Source: Bog-793 sp050014835 (GTDB taxonomy: Bacteria; Actinomycetota; Acidimicrobiia; Acidimicrobiales; Bog-793). Taken from it: a DNA stretch of 64,000 nucleotides. The notes beneath the pieces were generated by a model. The model was given only the letters and a program-made list of their open reading frames with translations. It was not told where the DNA came from and searched no databases. Where the stretch lies: contig JBEKCO010000010.1 of the NCBI GenBank assembly GCA_050014835.1, positions 5,430 to 69,429 of the forward strand, given 5' to 3'. Each line of letters begins with the position of its first letter. Positions within the stretch are counted from its first letter, which is position 1. A program made the position numbers and the translations under genes. Below are positions 34,283 through 51,340 of the stretch, in pieces.

Positions 34283-35061
34283 TAGCTCTTGTCCTTCCCG
34301 GACGGCTTGCGCGTCGTCTTCTTCGCGATCTTGGCGATCGCCCGGGTCGCCTTGGCGGGCGCGGACTTTCTGGCGGGCGCCTTCGCCGGGGATTTCTTGG
34401 CGGGCGCGGCCTTCTTGGCGGGGGCCTTCGCCGGCGCCTTCTTGGCGGGGGCCGCCTTCTTGGCGGGCGCCTTCGCCGGGGATTTCTTGGCAGGCGCCTT
34501 TCTCGCCGCGGCCTTGCGCGCCCGCGGCGGGCGCTCCTCGGTCTCTTCGGCGACCTCGGCGGCTTCCCCGGCGGCTTCCCCGGCGGCGAGGGTCGGTGTC
34601 TCCTCGGCCGCCCGGGCGCGCCGGCGGGCCCCGGCGACGCGGCGGGCGCGGCGGTCGGCGTTCTGCGCCGCCGAACGCGCCTTTAGCCGCGCGATCTGGT
34701 CCTCGGGCATCCGCGACAGGATGATCGTGATGTGGCAGGTGCGCTTGCGGATCCGGGTGCTGCGGCCCCGCGCCCGTGTGCGGTAGCGCCGGAGGGTCGA
34801 GCCCGTGTCGGCGAAGCACGACGCGACGTAGAGCTCCTCGGGGAACTGTCCGTCGTTGTGCTCGGCGTTGGCGGCGGCCGAGCGGAGCAGCTTCGCGACG
34901 ACCGGAGCCGCGCCGCGGTCGGCGTGGTCGAGCAGCTCGACGGCCCGCGTGTAGTCGAGTCCCCGCACGAGGTCGAGGACCTCACGCGCCTTGGTGCTCG
35001 ACATCCGGCAGTGCCGCAGCACGGCGCGGGTCCCGGGACGCTCGTTCGTCTTGACGGTCAT
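34282..35061 (-). CDS. rplV: 50S ribosomal protein L22 with long Lys/Ala/Pro tail
   Basis: A 259-residue protein, about twice the usual length. Residues 1-115 are normal L22 (AVLRHCRMSSTKAREVLDLV, ANAEHNDGQF, RSTRIRKRTCHITIILS), which lines the peptide exit tunnel. Residues from about 120 are first Arg/Ala-rich, then acidic (EVAEETEERPP), then about 90 residues of repeats such as KKSPAKAPAKKAAPAKKAPA, like histone H1. The tail would project from the 50S surface and probably binds RNA; this is inference. The ATG start lies 2 nt after rpsS. Confidence 0.96.
34360..34500 (-). repeat. Imperfect tandem repeats encoding the L22 tail
   Basis: Repeated short units such as cttggcgggcgc and gccttcgccggg, each coding for variants of PAKK and APAK, run through this stretch. 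The repetition follows the codons of the Lys/Ala/Pro tail, so it is an in-frame coding repeat and not a mobile or CRISPR-type array. Confidence 0.7.
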
Positions 35062-35063
35062 CG

Positions 35064-35342
35064 TCAGCGCCTCGCCTGACGTTCCTGGCCCGCGTGGAAG
35101 CGGAAGGTCCGCGTCGGCGCGAACTCGCCGAGCTTGTGGCCGACCATCGCCTCGGTGACGTAGACGGGGACGTGCTTGCGCCCGTCATGGACCGCGATGG
35201 TGTGGCCGACCATGTCCGGGATGATCGTCGAACGCCGCGACCAGGTCTTGATGACACGCTTCTCGTTCTTCGCGTTGAGGTCGTCCACCTTCTTCAACAG
35301 GTGGTCGTCGACGAACGGTCCCTTCCTCAGGCTGCGGGGCAT
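35064..35342 (-). CDS. rpsS: 30S ribosomal protein S19
   Basis: A 92-residue head protein. The ATG at 35342 gives MPRSLRKGPFVDDHLLKKVD; an earlier in-frame ATG 11 codons upstream is not conserved. Conserved KTWSRRSTIIPDMVGHTIAV and TEAMVGHKLGEFAPTRTF are present. It lies 2 nt before rplV. Confidence 0.98.
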   Translation of the reverse strand: MPRSLRKGPFVDDHLLKKVDDLNAKNEKRVIKTWSRRSTIIPDMVGHTIAVHDGRKHVPVYVTEAMVGHKLGEFAPTRTFRFHAGQERQARR

Positions 35343-35361
35343 GCGATCCTCGTTCGTTTCC

Positions 35362-36198
35362 TCAACGGCGCGCACCGCGGCCGCGTCGGCGGCGCACGAT
35401 GAGCTGATCGGACATCTTGCGGCGGGCGCGCGTGCGACCCTCGGGCTGTCCCCACGGCGAGACGGGATGGCGCCCGCCCGAGGCCTTCCCCTCGCCTCCG
35501 CCGAGCGGGTGGTCGACCGGGTTCATCGCCACGCCTCGCGACTGGGGCCGGACGCCGCGCCAGCGGTTGCGCCCCGCCTTGCCGATCGAGATGAGCTCGG
35601 CCTCGGCGTTGCCGACCTCGCCGATCGTCGCCCGGCAGTCGATCGGCACGCGGCGCATCTCCGTCGACGGGAGCCGGAGCGTGGCGAGCGACCCTTCCTT
35701 CGCGACGAGCTGCACGCTCATGCCGGCGCCGCGGGCGATCTTGCCGCCGCCGCCGGGACGGAGCTCGACGTTGTGCACGACGGAACCGACCGGGATGTAG
35801 CGCAGCGGGAGGGCGTTTCCGGGGCGGATCTCGGAACCGTGCCCAGACTGCAGCATGTCGCCGACCTCGACGCGTTGCGGGGCGAGGATGTAACGCTTCT
35901 CGCCGTCGGCATAGTGGAGCAGCGCGATGCGGGCGTTGCGGTTCGGGTCGTACTCGATCGCCGCGACCCGGGCCGGAACCCCGTCCTTGGCGCGCCAGAA
36001 GTCGATAACACGGTACTGGCGCTTGTGGCCGCCGCCGCGGTGACGCGACGTCATCCGCCCGTAGCTGTTGCGACCGCCGGACGACGGCAACGGCTCGACG
36101 AGCGTCCGCTCGGGTCGGTCCTTCGTGATCTCCGAGAAGTCCGACACCGACTGGAATCGCCTTCCGGCGCTCGTCGGCTTGCGCTTGCGAACTGCCAT
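35362..36198 (-). CDS. rplB: 50S ribosomal protein L2
   Basis: A 278-residue protein essential for subunit joining and peptidyl transfer. The ATG at 36198 gives MAVRKRKPTSAGRRFQSVSD. Conserved GRNSYGRMTSRHRGGGHKRQ, RGAGMSVQLVAKEG and RGVAMNPVDHPLGGGEGKAS (containing the critical histidine of the MNPVDHP motif) are intact. It lies 8 nt after rplW. Confidence 0.98.
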   Translation of the reverse strand: MAVRKRKPTSAGRRFQSVSDFSEITKDRPERTLVEPLPSSGGRNSYGRMTSRHRGGGHKRQYRVIDFWRAKDGVPARVAAIEYDPNRNARIALLHYADGEKRYILAPQRVEVGDMLQSGHGSEIRPGNALPLRYIPVGSVVHNVELRPGGGGKIARGAGMSVQLVAKEGSLATLRLPSTEMRRVPIDCRATIGEVGNAEAELISIGKAGRNRWRGVRPQSRGVAMNPVDHPLGGGEGKASGGRHPVSPWGQPEGRTRARRKMSDQLIVRRRRGRGARR

Positions 36199-36206
36199 CT
36201 CGTCCC

Positions 36207-36497
36207 TCAGCTCTCGAACAGTTCGATGCGGTCTTCGCCGACGAGGCGCACGATCGCCCGCTTCGTGTCCGATCGCCGACCGAACGTCATCGACCGGCGA
36301 TTCCGCTTCCGCTTCCCCTTGCGATTGAGCGTGTTCACGCTGGAGACGTGGACGCCGAAGCTCTCCTCGACGGCGTCGCGGATCTCCTCTTTCGAGGCCC
36401 GGGGATCGACGACGAAGACATAGGCGCCTTGCTCCATGAGCCCGTACGACTTCTCCGAAATGATCGGGCGCAGAAGCACCGTCCGGTTCGTGGTCAT
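36207..36497 (-). CDS. rplW: 50S ribosomal protein L23
   Basis: A 96-residue exit-tunnel protein that docks trigger factor and SRP. It has VLLRPIISEKSYGLMEQGAY, VDPRASKEEIRDAVEESFGV and NTLNRKGKRKRNRR. The ATG overlaps the rplD stop by 4 nt. Normal length. Confidence 0.98.
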   Translation of the reverse strand: MTTNRTVLLRPIISEKSYGLMEQGAYVFVVDPRASKEEIRDAVEESFGVHVSSVNTLNRKGKRKRNRRSMTFGRRSDTKRAIVRLVGEDRIELFES

Positions 36498-37273
36498 CTC
36501 CCGCTCCCGTTGTCCGTTGCCGTCCGCTTGCGCGCCGGGGCCTTCGCCGCCGGGGCCTTCGTCGGTGCCGCCTTGCGCTCCGGCTCCGCCGCGACCGCCG
36601 AGGCGGCGGTCGGCGAGCCGGGGATCGTCTCGTCGGTGAACACGATGACGTCGGCGGCGAGAAGGTCATACGCCGTAACCTGTTCTCCGGGCAGTACGGC
36701 GACACCGGGGAGGTTGCGGAACGACCGGGCAGCGACGTCGTCGTCGTGGGTCGCGACGATGAGGACCCGGCCGGCGCAGTCGAGCGCGCTGAGCGCGGCG
36801 AGAGCGGCTTTCGTGCGCGGCACCTCCATCGTCCAGTGGTCGATGAGCCGCACCGCGCCGGAGCGGGCCCGGTCCGACAGCGCGCAGCAGTAGGCCTGCC
36901 GGACCATCTTGCGCGGGGTGCGCTGCGAGTAGTCACGCGGCTTCGGGCCGAGCGCGACGCCGCCGCCCGCGTAGTGGGGCGCCCGGATCGATCCCTGCCT
37001 GGCGGCCCCGGTGCCCTTCTGGCGGTAGGGCTTGGCCGACCCGCCGCGCACCTCGGCACGGGTCCGCGTGCTCTGGGTGCCACGCCGCTTCGCGGCGAGC
37101 TGGGCAGTGACGACCTGGTGGACGAGGGGCTCGTTCGGGGCCACGCTGAAGAACTCCCGATCGAGCTCCACGGTCCCGAGCACGGCGCCGGCGTCGGTCG
37201 TGCGGTTGATGGTCACCGCGTCGAGCAGCCGCTCGGCACGTGCCCGAGGGGAGTCGAGGGTGTCGACGCTCAC
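36494..37273 (-). CDS. rplD: 50S ribosomal protein L4 with basic C-terminal tail
   Basis: A 259-residue protein whose loop reaches into the exit tunnel (RRGTQSTRTRAEVRGGSAKP then YRQKGTGAARQGSIRAPHYA). The GTG at 37273 overlaps the rplC stop (GTGA). The L4 fold ends near residue 218; after it come about 35 residues of Pro/Ala/Lys-rich tail (KAAPTKAPAAKAPARKRTAT), echoing the much longer tail of L22. In some bacteria L4 represses its own operon through the leader RNA; the structured leader before rplC makes that worth considering. Confidence 0.97.
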   Translation of the reverse strand: MSVDTLDSPRARAERLLDAVTINRTTDAGAVLGTVELDREFFSVAPNEPLVHQVVTAQLAAKRRGTQSTRTRAEVRGGSAKPYRQKGTGAARQGSIRAPHYAGGGVALGPKPRDYSQRTPRKMVRQAYCCALSDRARSGAVRLIDHWTMEVPRTKAALAALSALDCAGRVLIVATHDDDVAARSFRNLPGVAVLPGEQVTAYDLLAADVIVFTDETIPGSPTAASAVAAEPERKAAPTKAPAAKAPARKRTATDNGSGR

Positions 37274-37914
37274 TTCGCACCGCCCTTCACAGCCTGACGG
37301 ATGACCACGAGCCCGCCGCGGGGCCCGGGCACGGCCCCTTTCACGAGGACGATCTCGCGCTCGGCGTCGGCCTCGACGACCTCGAGGTTGAGCGTCGTCA
37401 CGCGCTCGGCACCCATTCGGCCGGCCATGCGGGTGCCCTTGAACACGCGCGCCGGGGTGGCGCAGGCACCGATGGAGCCGGGGGCGCGGTGCTTCTTGTG
37501 GTTGCCGTGGGCGCCGCCCTGGCCCGAGAAGTTGTGGCGCTTCATGCTGCCGGCAAAGCCCTTGCCCTTCGAGATCGCCGTGACGTCGACCTTCTCGCCC
37601 GCGGCGAGGATCCCGAGATCGATCTGCTGGCCGACGGCGTAACCGTCGGTGTCGTCGACGCGGAGCTCGACGAGGCGCCGGCCGCCGTCGACGCCCGCCT
37701 TGGCAAAGTGCCCGGCCTCCGGCTTGTTGATCGACCCGGGCCGCTTGAAGCCGTACGTGACCTGCAGCGCCGAGTAGCCCTCGCGTTCGGGGGTCTTCAC
37801 CTGGACGACGCGCAAGGGCGCGACCTTCACGACGGTGACGGGGACCGCCCGGTTCTCGGCGTCGAAGATCTGGGTCATCCCGACCTTCTCGCCGACGACC
37901 GCTTTCAGTGTCAT
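37270..37914 (-). CDS. rplC: 50S ribosomal protein L3
   Basis: A 214-residue early-assembly protein near the peptidyl transferase centre. The ATG at 37914 gives TLKAVVGEKVGMTQIFDAEN. The conserved SKGKGFAGSMKRHNFSGQGG with GNHKKHRAPGSIG is intact. Unlike the usual compact S10 operon, a 262-nt gap separates it from rpsJ; that gap holds an extended -10 and three hairpins. The gene overlaps rplD by 4 nt. Confidence 0.98.
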   Translation of the reverse strand: MTLKAVVGEKVGMTQIFDAENRAVPVTVVKVAPLRVVQVKTPEREGYSALQVTYGFKRPGSINKPEAGHFAKAGVDGGRRLVELRVDDTDGYAVGQQIDLGILAAGEKVDVTAISKGKGFAGSMKRHNFSGQGGAHGNHKKHRAPGSIGACATPARVFKGTRMAGRMGAERVTTLNLEVVEADAEREIVLVKGAVPGPRGGLVVIRQAVKGGAK

Positions 37915-37936
37915 CGTCGTTCCGCTTCTCCGTGCC

Positions 37937-38059
37937 GGCCCGTCTCCGGGCCCTTTGTGGCCCCGCTGCCCGCGGCAAAACCGCGGACACCGGGCTCGAC
38001 GGGGCGAACACACCACCCCTTCTCACGCGGGCGCTCCGCCCGGTGACCGGGCGGAGCGC
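37937..38059 (-). promoter_or_regulatory. Structured leader RNA of the rplC operon (three hairpins)
   Basis: Read on the minus strand in order: a perfect 13-bp stem with a 3-nt loop (38047-38059 with 38031-38043; GCGCTCCGCCCGG arm), a 9-bp stem including one G-U pair around a UUUUG loop (37967-37989, CCGCGG core), and a 6-bp stem GGCCCG/CGGGCC closed by a GAGA, GNRA-type, tetraloop (37937-37952). The last hairpin ends about 22 nt before the rplC ATG. No poly-U tract follows any of them, so a simple terminator is unlikely. A binding site for a ribosomal protein such as L4 is a reasonable but unproven guess. Confidence 0.55.
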
Positions 38060-38156
38060 AGATCATTTCTGCCAGGCGGTCCCCCGACGCGCGAGCGACG
38101 GGGCACGCTCGGACTTCGTCCTCACAGCCCGCCGGGACCTGCCCGGCAAGGCAAGG

Positions 38157-38165
38157 ATCATACCA
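38157..38165 (-). promoter_or_regulatory. Extended -10 promoter of the rplC operon (putative)
   Basis: TGGTATGAT: TATGAT (5 of 6 matches to TATAAT) with the TGN extension, starting 12 nt after the end of rpsJ. It would start an RNA with a leader of roughly 240 nt before rplC. The -35 region, lying in the last codons of rpsJ, is poor. Confidence 0.5.
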
Positions 38166-38189
38166 CCAGCAGGTTTCTAAGCCTGCTGG
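38166..38189 (-). other. Inverted repeat across the rpsJ stop codon
   Basis: CCAGCAGG (38182-38189 on the minus strand) and CCTGCTGG (38166-38173) form a perfect 8-bp stem with an 8-nt loop that contains the rpsJ TAG. It could slow or end transcription from rpsJ or protect its 3' end. There is no U-run, so it is not a classical terminator. It directly precedes the extended -10. Confidence 0.5.
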
Positions 38190-38491
38190 ATCTTGATCTC
38201 GATGTCGACCCCGGCGGGCAGGTCGAGCCGCTGGAGGGAGTCGACGGTCTTCGGGCCGTGCTCCACGATGTCGACGAGCCGCTTGTGAATGCGCATCTCG
38301 AAGTGCTCGCGGCTGTCCTTGTGCTTGTGCGGCGAGCGCACGACCGTGTAGCGGTGACGTTCGGTCGGCAGCGGGATCGGGCCGCGCACCTTCGCCTGGG
38401 TGCGGAGCACCGTCTCGACGATCTTCTTCGTCGACTGGTCGACCACCTCGTGGTCGTAGGCCTTGAGCCGGATGCGGATCCGCTGCGCCAC
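38177..38491 (-). CDS. rpsJ: 30S ribosomal protein S10
   Basis: A 104-residue protein of the 30S head that also partners NusB in antitermination. It starts MAQRIRIRLKAYDHEVVDQS and has RGPIPLPTERHRYTVVRSPH, the conserved S10 loop. It is 7 nt after tuf, so it belongs with the rpsL-rpsG-fusA-tuf genes here rather than tightly with rplC. Confidence 0.98.
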   Translation of the reverse strand: MAQRIRIRLKAYDHEVVDQSTKKIVETVLRTQAKVRGPIPLPTERHRYTVVRSPHKHKDSREHFEMRIHKRLVDIVEHGPKTVDSLQRLDLPAGVDIEIKIQQA

Positions 38492-38498
38492 GCGTCGC

Positions 38499-39686
<1,188 letters not shown>

Positions 39687-39810
39687 TGGTGCCGACAGCT
39701 CCGTCTGCTCTGGGCAGCGCCCCTCGGCCCTGCCGTTACCTGACTGCGTTGAACCTGCCGGGCTTGTCCGCCCGCTTGCTGCACACCCCCGTCGCCTCGG
39801 GCACCCTAAC

Positions 39811-39829
39811 GCCGACCGGACGGGTCGGC
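39811..39829 (-). terminator. Hairpin in the fusA-tuf gap
   Basis: A perfect 7-bp stem GCCGACC/GGTCGGC with a 5-nt loop, about 27 nt after the fusA stop. No U-tract follows on the minus strand, so it may act as a partial terminator or RNA-processing/stability element rather than a full stop. Confidence 0.35.
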
Positions 39830-39855
39830 ACCGGATTGTCCAAGGTTCCGGGGCC

Positions 39856-41952
39856 TCACTCCCCCGTCGCCCGGGCGACGATCTCCCGGGCGATCGACTC
39901 GGGAACTTCCTGGTAGGAGTTGAACTGCATCGTGAACGTCGCGCGACCCTGAGTGCGAGAACGCAGGTCGGTAGCGTAGCCGAACATGTCCGACAATGGA
40001 ACCTGCGCCCGGATCACCTGACTCGTCCCGCGCTGCTCCATCCCCTCGACCTTGCCGCGGCGCGCGGACAGGTCGCCGATCACGTCGCCCATGTGCTCCT
40101 CGGGCGTGACGACCTCGACGGCCATGATCGGTTCGAGGATGACCGTGTGCGCCCTGCGGGCCGCCTTCTTCCAGGCGAGCGAGCCGGCAATCTTGAACGC
40201 CATCTCGGACGAGTCCACTTCGTGGTACGAGCCGTAGGTGAGGGTGACGCGCTGGTCGACGGCCGGGAAGCCGGCGAGCACGCCGGACTCCATCGCCTCG
40301 CGGATCCCGTGGTCGACCGCGGGGATGAACTCCTTCGGGATCACCCCGCCGGTGATCTTGTCGACGAACTCGTAGCCGCCTGCGGGCCCCGTCGGCTCGA
40401 GGTCGATGACGACGTGGGCGTACTGCCCGTGGCCGCCGGTCTGGCGGACGTAGCGCTCCTCGACCTTGTGGACCTTGTGCCGGATCGTCTCGCGGTAGGC
40501 GACCTGCGGCTTGCCGACGTGGGCGTCGACGTTGAACTCGCGCAGCATCCGGTCGACGAGCACCTCGAGGTGCAGTTCGCCCATGCCGGAGATCACCGTC
40601 TGGCCTGTCTCCTCGTCGGTGCGGACGCGGAACGTCGGGTCCTCCTCGGAGAGGGCGAAGAGGGCCTTGCCGAGCTTGTCCTGGTCGGACTTCGTCTTCG
40701 GCTCGACGGCGACGTGGACGACGGGCTCCGGGAACGTGAGCGTCTCGAGCACGATCGGGTGGGCGGGGTCGCACAGGGTGTCGCCGGTGGTCGTCGTCTT
40801 CAGGCCGACGACGGCAACGATGTCGCCGGCGTAGATCGAGTCGCGGTCCTCGCGGTGGTTGGCGTGCATCTCGAGGATCCGGCCGATGCGCTCGCGCTTG
40901 TCCTTCGTCGAGTTGAGCACGGCCGAGCCCTTCGTGAGCGAGCCCGAGTAGACGCGCAGGTAGGTGAGCTTGCCGACGAACGGGTCGCTCTGGATCTTGA
41001 AGGCGAGCGCCGAGAACCTCTCGTCGTCGGCGGGGCGGCGTTCGATCACCTCGTCGCCGCGCAGGCTGCGGCCGATCGTCGGGGGAACGTCGAGCGGGCT
41101 CGGCAGGTAGTCGACGACGGCGTCGAGCAGCGGCTGGATGCCCTTGTTCTTGAAGGCCGAGCCGCAGAGCACCGGCACGATGTGGCCGGAGATCGTGCCG
41201 ACGCGCAGCGCTCGCCGCAGGTCGTCGGCGGTGATCTCCTGCTCGTGGACGTACTTCGCCATCACCGTGTCGTCGTAGTGCGACATCACGTCGACGAGGT
41301 CGTGGCGCGCCGCCTCGGCGGGGGCGACGAGCTCGGAGGGGATCTCCTCCTCGCTCCAGACCTCGCCCTTGCCGGAGTCGTCCCAGACGAGGGCCCGCCG
41401 CGCGATCACGTCGACGACCCCGCGGAACAACGACTCCGCGCCGAGCGCCAGCTCGGTGACGGCAGGGATCGCGTCGAGCCGGTCCCGGATCATCTCGACG
41501 GTGCGGGGGAAGTCCGCGCCGACGCGGTCCATCTTGTTCACGAAGCAGATGCGCGGGACGTTGTACTTGTCCGCCTGGCGCCAGACCGTCTCGGTCTGGG
41601 GCTCGACGCCCGCCACCGCGTCGAAGACGGCGACCGCGCCGTCGAGGATGCGCAGCGAGCGCTCGACCTCGACGGTGAAGTCGACGTGCCCCGGCGTGTC
41701 GATGATGTTCACGGCGCAATCCCGCCAGTGGGCCGTCGTCGCCGCCGAGGTGATCGTGATGCCGCGCTCCTGCTCCTGGATCATCCAGTCCATCGTGGCG
41801 GCGCCGTCGTGGACCTCGCCGATCTTGTAGTTGCGGCCTGTGTAGTAAAGGATCCGCTCGGTCGCCGTGGTCTTGCCCGCGTCGATGTGGGCCATGATCC
41901 CGATGTTGCGGACGTTGGCAAGGGGGGTCGTGCGGGGTGCGGGGATCGCCAT
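39856..41952 (-). CDS. fusA: Elongation factor G
   Basis: A 698-residue translocase GTPase. It shows AHIDAGKTTATERILYYTGR (P-loop), the switch tract RGITITSAATTAHW, DTPGHVDFTVEVERSLR and NKMDRVGADF. Domain IV carries the conserved QVAYRETIR and TGGHGQYAHV. Length is normal. It follows rpsG by 98 nt. Confidence 0.99.
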   Translation of the reverse strand: MAIPAPRTTPLANVRNIGIMAHIDAGKTTATERILYYTGRNYKIGEVHDGAATMDWMIQEQERGITITSAATTAHWRDCAVNIIDTPGHVDFTVEVERSLRILDGAVAVFDAVAGVEPQTETVWRQADKYNVPRICFVNKMDRVGADFPRTVEMIRDRLDAIPAVTELALGAESLFRGVVDVIARRALVWDDSGKGEVWSEEEIPSELVAPAEAARHDLVDVMSHYDDTVMAKYVHEQEITADDLRRALRVGTISGHIVPVLCGSAFKNKGIQPLLDAVVDYLPSPLDVPPTIGRSLRGDEVIERRPADDERFSALAFKIQSDPFVGKLTYLRVYSGSLTKGSAVLNSTKDKRERIGRILEMHANHREDRDSIYAGDIVAVVGLKTTTTGDTLCDPAHPIVLETLTFPEPVVHVAVEPKTKSDQDKLGKALFALSEEDPTFRVRTDEETGQTVISGMGELHLEVLVDRMLREFNVDAHVGKPQVAYRETIRHKVHKVEERYVRQTGGHGQYAHVVIDLEPTGPAGGYEFVDKITGGVIPKEFIPAVDHGIREAMESGVLAGFPAVDQRVTLTYGSYHEVDSSEMAFKIAGSLAWKKAARRAHTVILEPIMAVEVVTPEEHMGDVIGDLSARRGKVEGMEQRGTSQVIRAQVPLSDMFGYATDLRSRTQGRATFTMQFNSYQEVPESIAREIVARATGE

Positions 41953-42030
41953 GGGCTCGTCTTCTCGTGACTGCGTGAACGGCTACCTATAAGAGTACGG
42001 GGCGCGCGGGATCGTGCGGTGCGAATGCCC

Positions 42031-42050
42031 CCCGGCGTGCCCTCGCCGGG
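42031..42050 (-). terminator. Hairpin directly after rpsG
   Basis: CCCGGCG and CGCCGGG form a perfect 7-bp stem with a 6-nt loop, beginning at the base next to the rpsG stop codon. The minus strand continues with G-rich, U-poor sequence, so this is probably a processing or partial-termination hairpin before fusA. Confidence 0.4.
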
Positions 42051-42521
42051 CTACCAGCGGTAGTGGGCGAAGGCTCGGTTCGATTCCGCCATCTTGTGGA
42101 TGTCCTCGCGGCGCTTCACCGCGGCACCGAGGCCGTTGGCGGCGTCGAGGATCTCGTTGGCGAGCTTCAGCGCCATCGTCCGGTCGCGGCGCTGGCGGGC
42201 GTAGCTCACGATCCAGCGGATCGAGAGCGTCGTCGCCCGGCGCGGGCGGACCTCGACGGGTACCTGGTAGGTCGTCCCACCGACCCGGCGGGAGCGGACC
42301 TCGAGCTCGGGACGGGTGTTGTCGAGGGCGCGCTTCAGCGTGGCGAGCGCGTCGCCGGCGGTCCGCTCGCCGACGACGGTCAGCGCGTCGTAGACGATCT
42401 GCTGGGCGAGGGTTCGCTTGCCCCGGGAGAGCACCTGGTTCGTGAGCTGCGTGACGAGCACGGACCGGTAGACCGGGTCTGGCTGGAGCTCGCGACGCGG
42501 GGCCGGCCCACTGCGCGGCAT
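42051..42521 (-). CDS. rpsG: 30S ribosomal protein S7
   Basis: A 156-residue head-assembly protein. It starts MPRSGPAPRRELQPDPVYRS, contains RTLAQQIVYDAL and VRSRRVGGTTYQVPVEVRPR and ends KMAESNRAFAHYRW. ATG overlaps the rpsL stop by one base (TGATG). Confidence 0.98.
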   Translation of the reverse strand: MPRSGPAPRRELQPDPVYRSVLVTQLTNQVLSRGKRTLAQQIVYDALTVVGERTAGDALATLKRALDNTRPELEVRSRRVGGTTYQVPVEVRPRRATTLSIRWIVSYARQRRDRTMALKLANEILDAANGLGAAVKRREDIHKMAESNRAFAHYRW

Positions 42522-42892
42522 CAGGCTTCCTTCTTCGCGCCGTAGCGGCTGCGGGCCTGCGCCCGGTCGCGCACGCCCGAGGTGTCGAGCGTGCCGCGCA
42601 CGATCTTGTAGCGCACGCCCGGGAGGTCCTTCACCCGGCCGCCGCGCACGAGCACGATCGAGTGCTCCTGGAGGTTGTGGCCGACCCCGGGGATGTACGC
42701 CGTGACCTCGACGCCGCTCGTCAGGCGCACGCGGGCGACCTTGCGCAGCGCGGAGTTCGGCTTCTTCGGGGTCGTCGTGTAGACGCGCGTGCACACGCCG
42801 CGCCGCTGGGGCGCGCCCTTCAGGGCGGGCGTCTTGGTCTTCGACCGCTTCGACTCCCGTCCGCTCCTCACGAGCTGGGCGATGGTGGGCAC
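42521..42892 (-). CDS. rpsL: 30S ribosomal protein S12
   Basis: A 123-residue decoding-site protein. The GTG at 42892, with GAGAGGAAG upstream, gives MPTIAQLVRSGRES. The streptomycin-relevant segments TTTPKKPNSALRK and GGRVKDLPGVRYK have the wild-type lysines. It heads the rpsL-rpsG-fusA-tuf-rpsJ genes and has a clear promoter about 72-100 nt upstream. Confidence 0.99.
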   Translation of the reverse strand: MPTIAQLVRSGRESKRSKTKTPALKGAPQRRGVCTRVYTTTPKKPNSALRKVARVRLTSGVEVTAYIPGVGHNLQEHSIVLVRGGRVKDLPGVRYKIVRGTLDTSGVRDRAQARSRYGAKKEA

Positions 42893-42963
42893 GCGCTTCC
42901 TCTCAGGTGTTTCGTAGGAGAACCGCCGGATGGACGCGAGCGCCCAGTTCAGACGGCATGTGA

Positions 42964-42992
42964 ATACTAGATGCGCGGTACGCGGCACGCAA
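42964..42992 (-). promoter_or_regulatory. rpsL (str operon) promoter
   Basis: TTGCGT (42987-42992) and TAGTAT (42964-42969) are separated by exactly 17 nt on the minus strand, 71 nt before the rpsL GTG. It lies in the rpoC-rpsL gap, so the str genes need not depend on rpoBC read-through. Confidence 0.75.
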
Positions 42993-43048
42993 CGCGATAA
43001 GACCTGCTCGGTTTCTCGCGCCGGCGCGTCACCGGCGATGGCGTCGGC

Positions 43049-50651
<7,603 letters not shown>

Positions 50652-50764
50652 GGGCTACTCCTCGCGAGAGCGGGTCAAGCTGGGCAACGATCGGTGACTG
50701 CGCCGGGGGCGCGCTTCACCGGACGGCTGAATCTGAAGCGCGACAGACGAGCACGACAGAACAC

Positions 50765-50794
50765 AGCATAGGCGCGCGACAACAAAAAGGACAA
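50765..50794 (-). promoter_or_regulatory. rpoBC promoter
   Basis: TTGTCC (50789-50794) and TATGCT (50765-50770) are 18 nt apart on the minus strand, about 114 nt before the rpoB start. The spacer holds the 13-nt TTTTGTTGTCGCG box also found before infA. Confidence 0.6.
50775..50787 (-). promoter_or_regulatory. 13-nt box shared with the infA-rpoA leader
   Basis: TTTTGTTGTCGCG, identical to the stretch at 25353-25365. Here it lies between the -35 and -10 of rpoB. Its presence before both RNA polymerase operons could be regulatory or chance. Confidence 0.35.
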
Positions 50795-50904
50795 CGCGCT
50801 CGCGCGCGAGCCCACGCGGCAGGGTACGGGACGCGAGGGGCGGGGTCAAGGTGTCCCCGCCCGGGAGCACCGGCGGCGACGCCCCCGGCCCTCCCGACCA
50901 GCAC

Positions 50905-51294
50905 CTACTTCAGCTGGACCGTCGCGCCAGCGCCCTCGAGCTGCGCCTTTGCCTTCTCGGCGTCCTCTTTCGAGACCTTCTCCAGGACCGGCTTCGGAGC
51001 CGCGTCGACCAGGTCCTTCGCCTCTTTGAGGCCGAGGCTCGTGAGGGCGCGCACTTCCTTGATGACCTGGATTTTCTTCTCGCCTGCCGCGACGAGGATC
51101 ACGTCGAACTCGTCCTGCTCCTCGACCTCGGGCTCCCCGCCGGCCGCCCCGCCGCCGGCCGCGGGCGCGGCCGCCACCGCCACCGGTGCCGCCGCGGTCA
51201 CGCCGAACCGCTCTTCGAACTCCTTTAGCAGGTCAGCGAGCTCGAGGACCGTCATCTTCGAGATCTCGTCGAGGATGCTCTGTTTCGTCGCCAT
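50905..51294 (-). CDS. rplL: 50S ribosomal protein L7/L12
   Basis: A 129-residue stalk protein that recruits translation GTPases. The N-terminal dimer domain (ATKQSILDEISKMTVLELAD) is joined by an Ala/Gly hinge (about residues 34-55) to the factor-binding domain (DEFDVILVAAGEKKIQVIKE, LGLKEAKDLVDAAPK). The ATG at 51294 fits the family; it lies 46 nt after rplJ. Confidence 0.98.
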   Translation of the reverse strand: MATKQSILDEISKMTVLELADLLKEFEERFGVTAAAPVAVAAAPAAGGGAAGGEPEVEEQDEFDVILVAAGEKKIQVIKEVRALTSLGLKEAKDLVDAAPKPVLEKVSKEDAEKAKAQLEGAGATVQLK

Positions 51295-51340
51295 CGTGAT
51301 TCCCTTCCCTATTCGATCTTGTACGACTGGTTGACCGGCC

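Noticed and set aside
34300..34520. Repetitive DNA considered as a CRISPR or minisatellite array.
   Set aside because: Repeats are imperfect, have no uniform spacers and follow the codons of the L22 tail.
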